From Candidatus Glassbacteria bacterium RIFCSPLOWO2_12_FULL_58_11 (GTDB lineage: Bacteria; Gemmatimonadota; Glassbacteria; GWA2-58-10): 8,606 bases of DNA. Positions 1-5,549 of this stretch are shown piece by piece (position 1 is the stretch's first letter; each line of letters begins with the position of its first letter). The notes under the pieces were generated by a model. The model saw only the letters and a list, made by a program, of their open reading frames with translations, did not search any database and was not told the DNA's origin. Location of the stretch: the NCBI GenBank assembly GCA_001780825.1, contig MFIX01000260.1:1-8606 (forward strand). The letters run 5' to 3'. The position numbers and the translations under genes were made by a program.

Positions 1-521
1 TCCTTGATATGCCCGGGGTAGAACATTATCCCGGCGACCGGGATTCCGGTTTCGGCGATCCGGGCGACTTCCGCGGAAAGGTTGTCATCCAGGGCCAGTC
101 CGGTGCGGCCCGCCCCGACATCCACCTCCACCAGCAGGGAAATCTCTTTCGCGGCCCGGCCCAGCCCCTCAGCCATGGCCTCCGCCTGTTCCACGCTGTC
201 CGTGGCCAGGGAAATCCTGCCGCGGCCGGCGAGCGCGGCCAGGGCGCGCCATTTCTGCTCGCCCCACACCGGGTAGGCGATCAGGATGTCCTCGATCCCG
301 GAGGCGGCCATGACCTGCGCCTCGGTGACCTTGGCCGAGGTGATCCCGCAGGCCCCGGACTCGAGCTGGCGCCAGGCCAGCTCCGGCACCTTGTGGGTCT
401 TGATGTGCGGCCGCAGGGCGATTCCATGGTCCCGGCAGTAGTCTCCCATCCGGGAGAGGTTACGCTCCATGATCTCCAGATCGACCCAGATGGCCGGAGT
501 ATCCAGTTCTTCCAGGTACAT
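1..521 (-). CDS. D-threonine aldolase / D-serine dehydratase-like PLP enzyme (partial, C-terminus off window)
   Basis: The reverse strand encodes an open frame from ATG at 521-519 to the left edge, giving the first 173 or so residues. The start MYLEELDTPAIWVDL is the usual N-terminus of fold-type III (alanine racemase-like) D-threonine aldolase/D-serine dehydratase (DSD1) proteins. RPHIKTHK at residues 37-44 is their PLP-binding segment, with Lys41 the expected Schiff-base lysine. Later landmarks are GACGITSAKVTEA, a barrel strand ending VEVDVGAGRTG, and MFYPGH near the edge. Known members cleave D-3-hydroxy amino acids or deaminate D-serine using PLP and often a divalent metal. The metal-binding residues lie in the missing C-terminal part, so the substrate cannot be assigned. 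The gene starts 40 bp after the stop of the cysteine-rich gene at 562-1008 on the same strand, suggesting co-transcription. An AAGGA motif sits about 10 bases before the ATG. Confidence 0.88.
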   Translation of the reverse strand, partial: MYLEELDTPAIWVDLEIMERNLSRMGDYCRDHGIALRPHIKTHKVPELAWRQLESGACGITSAKVTEAQVMAASGIEDILIAYPVWGEQKWRALAALAGRGRISLATDSVEQAEAMAEGLGRAAKEISLLVEVDVGAGRTGLALDDNLSAEVARIAETGIPVAGIMFYPGHIK

Positions 522-561
522 TTCCGTTCGGTCCTTCCGACGATAATTCAAGTGCCGCCGC

Positions 562-1008
562 TTACCCTTCAATCAGCTCTTCCAGGAGGCGCGCCGCATC
601 GCGCACCAGGCCCGGGCAAAGAGATGCGAAAAGCCCCTGCTGACGGGCTTTTTCCAGATCCGCGGGCTTGCATAGCTCCAGTCCCAGCAGGTCCCGGCAG
701 AGCAGCGAACCGTGGGCCGCCCGGAACCTGGCGTTGAAAGCCTCCACCAGACGATAGGTTTCTTCCTTAGTCTTCTTCTCCGCGGGGTCACCTGTTCCAC
801 CCAGCTTGAGCCCCAGCACCAGGCAGGCCCCGCTGACCGCGCCGCAGACCTCGCCCTGGCGTCCGAATCCGCCGCCCAGGCCCATAGCCAGACACAGAGC
901 TTGACCTCGGTCCAGGCCATAGTCCGGCCCATAGGTGGAAAGGATAGCCTGGGCGCAGTTCAGTCCACCACGGAATGCGCTTTCGGCCTGCACAGCCTTG
1001 CTCGGCAT
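562..1008 (-). CDS. C_GCAxxG_C_C family putative redox protein
   Basis: The protein has 148 residues from ATG 1008-1006. I prefer this start to the longer frame opening at 1062 because the reverse strand reads GGAGG five bases before this ATG, and the family's N-terminus begins just before the FRGGLNCAQAIL segment. Landmarks in order are Cys18 in LNCAQ, Cys39, a glycine-rich turn LGGGFGRQG (44-52), the signature CGAVSGAC (Cys55 and Cys62), SLLCRDLLG (Cys104), Cys113, and Cys131 in SLCPGLVRDAARLLEEL. This spacing matches the C_GCAxxG_C_C (putative redox-active) family, whose biochemical role is unsettled. Conserved cysteines suggest metal or thiol redox chemistry. There is no signal peptide, so it is probably cytoplasmic. 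It lies directly upstream of a D-threonine aldolase-like gene on the same strand, probably in one operon. Family assignment is firm and function unknown. Confidence 0.85.
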   Translation of the reverse strand: MPSKAVQAESAFRGGLNCAQAILSTYGPDYGLDRGQALCLAMGLGGGFGRQGEVCGAVSGACLVLGLKLGGTGDPAEKKTKEETYRLVEAFNARFRAAHGSLLCRDLLGLELCKPADLEKARQQGLFASLCPGLVRDAARLLEELIEG

Positions 1009-1149
1009 TACCGCCTCCAAAACCGCCTCAGATCCTTCTGACTCGCGCTGGCAAAGAACCACCTCGCGGCTTGCCCCGATAAAACGGGACGGTATTCAAC
1101 CGCCAACCGGGAACTGCCGGACATCTGCACCACAGCAGAAAACTGTCCT

Positions 1150-1177
1150 AATATAAGCACTCCGGCGGCTTCAGCAA
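1150..1177 (-). promoter_or_regulatory. Possible sigma70-type promoter for the C_GCAxxG / aldolase-like pair
   Basis: On the reverse strand TTGCTG (1177-1172) is followed after 16 bases by TATATT (1155-1150). Transcription would start near 1143, leaving a leader of about 135 bases before the ATG at 1008. The match is moderate and chance is possible in a region of this length. Confidence 0.3.
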
Positions 1178-1337
1178 GGGCGGCAGCGACAGCTCCACGC
1201 TCTCTTTCCCCGGCCGCGCCGGAAATTCCCGCCGGACAGGAGTTTGATCCATTACTGCGCACTCATATCCGCCACCGGAATAATCCCCGGCAGAGGCGAG
1301 AGGACGGCCGGCAGCCAGCCGGTTGGAGCGCCGTAAC

Positions 1338-1366
1338 TTGCGATAATTCTAATAGTTCATTAAATT
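1338..1366 (+). promoter_or_regulatory. Possible promoter for the UVR-motif gene
   Basis: TTGCGA (1338-1343) and TAAATT (1361-1366) are separated by 17 bases, in the AT-rich half of the divergent intergenic region. Each hexamer matches the sigma70 consensus at four of six positions, so support is weak. It would leave a leader of about 110 bases before the ATG at 1482. Confidence 0.25.
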
Positions 1367-1481
1367 AAAAATGTGCCGATAAATATAGCAGCAGAAAAAG
1401 TGGAAACCCGCTCCTCGATTAAAGTGTATATATTATGAGAGGGCGGGAGGCATATTAACCCTTGACCTTTTGCGGCGGACC

Positions 1482-2264
1482 ATGAGCCACGATATATCGC
1501 ACATCCTGAAAAACTGGGAATTCGATCCCGGCAAATCCTACCGCAAGATCGTGGGAGATGACGGCCGGGAGAAGATACAGGTGCGGGTCGATAACGCCGC
1601 ATTCCAGGGCGTTCTGCAGATGGAGATGGATGGCCGGCCGGATGGGAAACAGCCTTACGGCTATGATTTCGCGCTCGATTATTACCGCCTTTCCCTGAAG
1701 CGCTACGAAAAGGCCCACGGTACAGCCCGCGGTTTCAAGCTCGATCCCGCGAGCTGTTCGGAGCTGTTTGACGAAAGCCTGAGGATCTATAACCGCTACG
1801 TTTTTCTGCTCCAATTGCAGGATTATCAGCGGGTGATCCGGGATACCGAGCGCAACATGGAGCTCTTCCGCTTTGTCAACCGCCACGCCTCGCGTGAAAA
1901 AGACCGGATGAACCTGGAGCGCTGGTGGCCCTATATCCTGCGGATCAACGGTACAGCCCGGGCCATGCTGACCATGCAGGAAGACCAGGATTTCGATGCC
2001 GCGCTGAAAATCGTGGAGAACACCGGCGAGAAAATCCAGAACCTGCCCCGGATCGAGGTCGAGGAATTCGAGACGGAAAAAGAGCGCTCCCTGAAAGCGC
2101 TGGCCGAAATGGAAAAAGCGATCCGGGCGCACATACCGCAGACCGAGATCGAAAAGCTGCAGACCGATCTCAACCGGGCGGTCGCGGAGGAAAGATTCGA
2201 GGATGCGGCGCGGCTGCGTGACGAGCTGGAAGGCCATAAAAGCAGCGAGAAAAGCCTGGATTGA
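1482..2264 (+). CDS. UVR-motif (UvrB/UvrC motif) protein of unknown function
   Basis: The protein has 260 residues from ATG 1482. The frame also opens at TTG 1470, but a GGCGGA motif lies just upstream of the ATG and MSHDISHILKNWEFDPGK reads as a natural N-terminus. Residues 10-60 form a compact segment with WEFDPGK, VRVDNAAFQGVLQMEMDGRPDG. Residues 60-180 look mostly helical, with RWWPYILRINGTARAM near 147-162. Residues 190-253 are strongly charged and likely coiled coil, ending in a typical UVR motif at about 222-253 (IEKLQTDLNRAVAEERFEDA, then AARLRDEL). UVR motifs mediate protein contacts in UvrB-UvrC and occur in McsA-type and other proteins. None of the UvrB helicase or UvrC nuclease domains, nor the McsA zinc fingers, is present, so a nucleotide-excision-repair role should not be assumed. 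There is no signal peptide, so it is probably cytoplasmic. Confidence 0.85.
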   Translation: MSHDISHILKNWEFDPGKSYRKIVGDDGREKIQVRVDNAAFQGVLQMEMDGRPDGKQPYGYDFALDYYRLSLKRYEKAHGTARGFKLDPASCSELFDESLRIYNRYVFLLQLQDYQRVIRDTERNMELFRFVNRHASREKDRMNLERWWPYILRINGTARAMLTMQEDQDFDAALKIVENTGEKIQNLPRIEVEEFETEKERSLKALAEMEKAIRAHIPQTEIEKLQTDLNRAVAEERFEDAARLRDELEGHKSSEKSLD

Positions 2265-2338
2265 CCACCCCCAAAATTTCGCTGCGGATATGTTCTGTCG
2301 CTTAAACAGAGGTTCCGGCCCTTTACTTAAATGAATAA

Positions 2339-2413
2339 CCGGCAATTCGCCTCGTCTAAAAGGCAGAAATAAAAAATATTGGTTTCGAGATATTTTTCCC
2401 GGCAATCCGCCTC
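2339..2413 (+). repeat. Imperfect 15-bp direct repeat flanking an AT hairpin upstream of the large lipoprotein
   Basis: CCGGCAATTCGCCTC (2339-2353) recurs as CCGGCAATCCGCCTC (2399-2413), 14 of 15 identical and offset by exactly 60 bp. Between them an 8-bp inverted repeat, AAAAATAT (2372-2379) and ATATTTTT (2390-2397), has a 10-base loop. The second copy ends 37 bases before the ATG at 2451. Tandem operators or a leader structure are possible, and no factor can be named. Confidence 0.45.
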
Positions 2414-2450
2414 TTTTTGCGGCGGGCTTCTTTTGCGCAGGGAGGTTAAC

Positions 2451-4247
2451 ATGTCAGCCGAGAGAGTTTCCACCATACCGAAATTTTTCCTGGGCGTTCT
2501 GGCCGCGGCCCTGTTCCTTGCGGGCGGTTGTTCGGCCTATTACAGAACCACTACCGTCCGTTCCGAGCAGCCGGCTCCCCAAGCCGAGGATTACCAGGCC
2601 GATGAGTTTGTCGGAATGCCGATAATGGGCGATTACGACGACAACCCGGACCTGGATTTCGTGCTGCAGGTCAACGATGGGGAGCGGGTATTCAAGGTCG
2701 AGGCGCACGAGGCCGCGGGCGACGGCAACCGGGACCTGCTGGAGACTGTCCGCAAAAGGATCAACGACTTGGAGGACAAGCAGTCCCTGCGGGTAATCGG
2801 CTACTACAGGCCGGAATACAAGGGCCAGGACAAGGAATACGGATTCCTGGACCTCAAGTGTATCGTATTCATCGATAACACGAGTGGACAGGAAGAGGCC
2901 TATTTCACCGATCCGCAGGATTCGCGCTACTATCAAAGCGCCGATGTGACGGTTGTGTATGCGCCAGGGCACCATTTGAGCCGCATCCACTATCCGCGCT
3001 ACTGCAGCCCCTGGTGGGACGGCGACGCTGACGGGATTCCCAACCGCTATGACCCCTGGCCCTTCAGCTACGATATCTGGTATGACAACAACTACAACTT
3101 CGTTCCGGACTGGTACGATCCCTATTACTGCGACTATTATCCTTACTGGAATTACTGGAGCCTGGATTTCTGGGTCGGTTACCGCTGGTACTCGCCCTAC
3201 TGGTATGCGCCCTACTATTACGGGCCCGGGTTCAACACCGCGCTCTATTACGATGATTACCGGAATTACACGCGCCTTTATGACAGGACGCAGGTCAACC
3301 GTGAGCACCCCCGCGGCGACTACCACCTCGATGTCAAATCCGAGGCTTTGCTGCGCAGCGGCTACAGCCGCGGCCCCCGCGGCTCCTCGGTAATCGGCAC
3401 CACGCGCATGCGCGGTTACGATACCCTGCCGGCCGACAGCCGGGTCCTGGTTTCGCCGGACTCCCGGGTCCGGGACAGCGGAGCCGGGGATATCGCCAAT
3501 GTCTCCGCCACGGACAATACGCTGCGCGACACTCCGGATACGTTCAACCGGAACCGCGAAGTTACTTACGATCCCGCCGCGCCCCAGGCGCAAAGCCGCG
3601 AGAGGAGCGGAAATTATCCGGCCGCAAGCTCGATCAACAAACGCAAGAGCCCGGGGGCGGCCTCGACAGGCGATACTCCTTCGGTCAGCCGCAGCCGGGT
3701 TTCGAACTCCGGCGGCTCGACCGGCACCTCCTCCGGCAGCGTGAGCCGCTCGAGAGGCTCGAGCAGCGAACCGGTATATGTGCCGGTGGACCGTTCCCGC
3801 AGCGGAGGAACCAGCGGTTCCGCCAATATCAGCCCCAGCGGCAGCAGCGCCAATCAGGGCAGTGAACCGCCGGATGAGCTGGCGGCCGGGGCGCTGCCCG
3901 AACTCCGCGATCTGGAGGGCGCGCTGCTGGCCGCCGGGGCGCTCCCAGCCGCGACAGGAGCTCGAGCCAACCCGCCGCGAGCGGAAGCCGCTCCGGAAGC
4001 GCCACCAGCCGCAGCCGGTCGGCTCCGGCCCCGGCGGCCAGCAGCGCGCCCTCCAGATCGCGGAGTTCGGGCAGCGCCCCGGCCGCCAGCTCATCCGGCG
4101 GTTCCTCCCGTTCGAGAAGCAGCGGCAGCTCCAGCAGCTCCTCCTCGGGCAGCGGCGACCGGCGGAAGAGGTAAGTTTCAAGGCGCGGCAAATTCGTACG
4201 GCAGGCGGTCCCTGGCCGCCTGCCCGCTCCCCGGTCCAATTGCCTGA
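2451..4247 (+). CDS. Large Y/W-rich, S/R-rich predicted lipoprotein; C-terminus frameshifted by an inverted 77-bp copy
   Basis: I chose ATG 2451 because GGAGG lies five bases upstream and a signal peptide follows directly. KFFLGVLAAALFLAGGC is a lipoprotein signal with Cys27 the likely lipidated residue and Ser at +2. Residues 60-175 form an unrecognised domain. DGDADGIPNRYD (190-201) resembles a thrombospondin type 3 Ca-binding loop. Residues 180-280 are extremely rich in Tyr and Trp (for example YDPYYCDYYPYWNYW). From about 300 the chain is low-complexity Ser/Arg/Gly, probably disordered. As read, it has 598 residues ending at 4247. After residue 471 (base 3863) the composition switches abruptly to Ala/Pro/Arg because the inverted copy at 3864-3940 shifts the frame. 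Omitting those 77 bp gives 548 residues with a Ser/Arg tail ending GDRRKR at stop 4172-4174. I recognise no named family. A surface or envelope role is inference. Confidence 0.75.
   Translation: MSAERVSTIPKFFLGVLAAALFLAGGCSAYYRTTTVRSEQPAPQAEDYQADEFVGMPIMGDYDDNPDLDFVLQVNDGERVFKVEAHEAAGDGNRDLLETVRKRINDLEDKQSLRVIGYYRPEYKGQDKEYGFLDLKCIVFIDNTSGQEEAYFTDPQDSRYYQSADVTVVYAPGHHLSRIHYPRYCSPWWDGDADGIPNRYDPWPFSYDIWYDNNYNFVPDWYDPYYCDYYPYWNYWSLDFWVGYRWYSPYWYAPYYYGPGFNTALYYDDYRNYTRLYDRTQVNREHPRGDYHLDVKSEALLRSGYSRGPRGSSVIGTTRMRGYDTLPADSRVLVSPDSRVRDSGAGDIANVSATDNTLRDTPDTFNRNREVTYDPAAPQAQSRERSGNYPAASSINKRKSPGAASTGDTPSVSRSRVSNSGGSTGTSSGSVSRSRGSSSEPVYVPVDRSRSGGTSGSANISPSGSSANQGSEPPDELAAGALPELRDLEGALLAAGALPAATGARANPPRAEAAPEAPPAAAGRLRPRRPAARPPDRGVRAAPRPPAHPAVPPVREAAAAPAAPPRAAATGGRGKFQGAANSYGRRSLAACPLPGPIA
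3864..3940 (+). repeat. Upstream arm of a perfect 77-bp inverted repeat (probable inserted copy)
   Basis: This segment is an exact reverse complement of 4028-4104, with all 77 positions matching when aligned base by base and mismatches immediately outside on both sides. It begins GAACCGCCGGATGAGCTGG. Its translation in the gene's frame (EPPDELAAGALPELRDLEG) breaks the Ser/Arg/Gly pattern on either side. It starts exactly after codon 471. Deleting it joins base 3863 to 3941 with the Ser/Arg frame intact, so this arm, not the other, is the foreign one. Confidence 0.97.
4028..4104 (-). repeat. Downstream arm of the perfect 77-bp inverted repeat (probable source)
   Basis: This is the partner of 3864-3940, across an 87-bp spacer. 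Read on the plus strand in the frame that ends at 4172-4174, it encodes APAASSAPSRSRSSGSAPA and then ASSSGGS. That fits the Ser/Arg/Gly tail on both sides, so this copy is native. Transcription through both arms would yield an RNA able to form a 77-bp stem. Confidence 0.97.
4200..4224 (+). terminator. GC-rich hairpin after the restored lipoprotein stop (weak terminator candidate)
   Basis: GGCAGGCGG (4200-4208) and CCGCCTGCC (4216-4224) form a perfect 9-bp stem with a 7-base loop. It starts 25 bases after the stop at 4172-4174 but lies inside the frame that continues to 4247, which favours 4174 as the native end. No U-run follows, so intrinsic termination is uncertain. Confidence 0.35.
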
Positions 4248-4303
4248 ATTTCTTCGCCGGCGCCGGCTTAACGGCCGGCCGGTATAAACGGATAGTTTTT
4301 GTC

Positions 4304-4331
4304 TTGCAGACGGCAGCTTTACAAATACAAA
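4304..4331 (+). promoter_or_regulatory. Possible promoter for the small lipoprotein gene
   Basis: TTGCAG (4304-4309) and TACAAA (4326-4331) are 16 bases apart, placing a start near 4338, about 20 bases before the ATG at 4359. The hexamers are moderate matches. The gene may instead be read through from upstream. Confidence 0.3.
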
Positions 4332-4358
4332 CTTCATTCAAAGAGAAGAGGAATCTTG

Positions 4359-4940
4359 ATGCGGCAATCCAAGTGGCTTCTTGTCGCGGCTTTGCTGGTA
4401 ACCGGCCTGTTTGTCCTGGCCTGCGGCAAAACAAAATACCGTGAGCAGCAGGTTTATCTGCTCTACCAGGACATCTACGGGATCGTCGAATACGAAGCGG
4501 ACAGCGATTATCCGCCGCCGAGCAACCTGGACAATTTCACCGATGACAATATCATGGTGACCCTCTATTTCGGCGAGACCCTGGATATCTACCGGGATGG
4601 CGATGTGTACGGCTATTCGGTCACCACGGACAGCAATACCGAAAACTTCTGGTTTCCCTTTGTCCCTTCAGGCACCTACTGGCTCAATGCGGAATTCACC
4701 AGCCTCGACAGTTGCTTCCAGGCCAAGACAGACAAGTTCTACCATTCGGATACATCCGCCACTTTCAATGAGCTGCGCCCCAAGTTCATCGGCCTCAACA
4801 AAGGCTGTTTCTATGTGGGCCTGAGCGGCCTGTCGGATAACGATTTTGTCCAGGTCGGGCCGAAAAGCTGGGTGACCCGCTCGGTTTACGAGCGCTATTA
4901 CAAGGGCCGCGAGCAATCCGAGGATGTTTTCAGGCCCTGA
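4359..4940 (+). CDS. Small predicted lipoprotein, unknown function
   Basis: The protein has 193 residues. ATG 4359 is chosen over in-frame upstream codons because AGAGGA lies about six bases before it and the signal peptide starts there. MRQSKWLLVAALLVTGLFVLAC gives a hydrophobic signal and a lipobox-like VLAC with Cys22 as the lipid site. Gly at +2 is compatible with outer-membrane sorting in diderms. The mature part looks beta-rich, with short alternating strands such as NIMVTLYFGETLDIYRDG (64-81) and FVPSGTYWLNAEF (101-113). The latter resembles a strand of transthyretin/carboxypeptidase-regulatory-like folds, a weak similarity. Two further cysteines, Cys119 and Cys150, could form a disulfide in the periplasm. 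The gene follows another predicted lipoprotein on the same strand after a gap of more than 100 bp and is ended by the terminator at 4986-5026. I do not recognise a family. Confidence 0.75.
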   Translation: MRQSKWLLVAALLVTGLFVLACGKTKYREQQVYLLYQDIYGIVEYEADSDYPPPSNLDNFTDDNIMVTLYFGETLDIYRDGDVYGYSVTTDSNTENFWFPFVPSGTYWLNAEFTSLDSCFQAKTDKFYHSDTSATFNELRPKFIGLNKGCFYVGLSGLSDNDFVQVGPKSWVTRSVYERYYKGREQSEDVFRP

Positions 4941-4985
4941 GCGGCCGCTTCAGCATTTGCCAGCTCTTCAGATACTACCAACAAC

Positions 4986-5026
4986 AAAAACCCGGAGACC
5001 GGAAGTACAACGGTCTCCGGGTTTTT
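4986..5026. terminator. Bidirectional intrinsic terminator between convergent genes
   Basis: AAAAA, then CCCGGAGACCG (4991-5001), loop GAAGTACAA, then CGGTCTCCGGG (5011-5021), then TTTTT (5022-5026). The 11-bp GC-rich stem with A-run on one side and T-run on the other works in both directions. It lies 45 bases after the lipoprotein stop at 4940 and 25 bases after the carbonic anhydrase stop at 5052 on the reverse strand. Confidence 0.93.
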
Positions 5027-5051
5027 CCCATCCTCCACCCAGCCACAGTTT

Positions 5052-5549
5052 CTACTTCACCTCTTTCAGCTTTCCGGTCTTGACATCGAAAACGAAACCG
5101 CGCACCGGTATCGAAGAGGGGACCCAGGGGTGCGAGCGGATTTTGCTTACCTGGCGCCGCACGTTTTTGCCCGGATCGACGAACGCATGGAAGTGGCTAG
5201 GGGTCACCACCGATTTGCCCGATTCCTTGGCCAACCGGTCAAGCAAGTCTTCATCCTTGAAAGTGAGCATCCCGCAGTCGGTGTGGTTTATCACCATGAA
5301 CTCTCGGGTACCGAGCAGGTAATGGCTGATCAACAGGCTGCGCAGCGCATCCTCGGTGACAATCCCGCCGGCATTGCGGATAATGTGCGCATCCCCGGTT
5401 TTCAAGCCGAGGATTTCTTCCACGGTCATTCGCGCATCCATGCAGGCCACCACTGCCAGCTTGCGGCCCGGCGGCATGGGCAGGTGCCCCAGGTCGAACT
5501 TCTTTGCATAAGCCAGATTGGCTTTCAGGGTTTCTTCGATTACGGACAT
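5052..5549 (-). CDS. Beta-class carbonic anhydrase (short form)
   Basis: The protein has 165 residues and catalyses reversible hydration of CO2 to bicarbonate. The beta-class signatures are complete. ACMDAR places Cys36 as zinc ligand with the Asp38-Arg40 dyad, IIRNAGG follows at 56-62, and NHTDCG gives the other zinc ligands His89 and Cys92. The C-terminal part (HPWVPSSIPVRGFVFDVKTG) matches the usual end of short beta-CAs such as archaeal Cab and mycobacterial Rv1284-type proteins. The short length, with no N-terminal extension or signal peptide, indicates a cytoplasmic enzyme. The start at 5549 is supported by GGGAGG a few bases upstream on the reverse strand. The gene appears monocistronic, with a dyad at 5576-5598 just upstream and the shared terminator at 4986-5026 just downstream. 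It converges on the small lipoprotein gene, and no physiological partner is visible nearby. Confidence 0.95.
   Translation of the reverse strand: MSVIEETLKANLAYAKKFDLGHLPMPPGRKLAVVACMDARMTVEEILGLKTGDAHIIRNAGGIVTEDALRSLLISHYLLGTREFMVINHTDCGMLTFKDEDLLDRLAKESGKSVVTPSHFHAFVDPGKNVRRQVSKIRSHPWVPSSIPVRGFVFDVKTGKLKEVK

Larger units (their letters stand above)
1009..1481. other. Intergenic region between divergent genes
   Basis: These 473 bp separate divergently oriented genes. The left part is GC-rich and the part from about 1336 to 1440 is clearly AT-rich, as expected of promoter DNA. It holds a possible reverse-strand promoter at 1150-1177 and a possible forward promoter at 1338-1366. An 84-codon reverse frame (1262-1008) crosses it, but it has no recognisable domain and overlaps the well-supported start at 1008, so I do not annotate it. 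I see no RNA gene or clear terminator here. Confidence 0.5.

Noticed and set aside
1008..1262. 84-codon reverse frame upstream of the C_GCAxxG gene
   Set aside because: It has no recognisable domain, overlaps the chosen start at 1008, and spans a likely promoter region.
1455..2405. 316-codon reverse frame opposite the UVR-motif gene
   Set aside because: It is antisense to a gene with a recognisable UVR motif and coiled coil. Its translation shows no domain.
3864..4104. Insertion sequence, attachment site or transposon ends as an explanation of the inverted repeat
   Set aside because: The 87-bp spacer encodes the native Ser/Arg tail and holds no transposase. There is no target-site duplication, and only the upstream arm is foreign to the reading frame.
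3778..4287. 169-codon plus frame overlapping the lipoprotein tail
   Set aside because: It is the third, non-native frame over a Ser/Arg-rich repeat region. Apparent similarity to other frames comes from the inverted repeat.
2454..4337. 627-codon open frame on the reverse strand
   Set aside because: It is antisense to the well-supported lipoprotein gene. GC-rich codons leave few stops on the opposite strand, and the product has no signal, domain or ribosome binding site.
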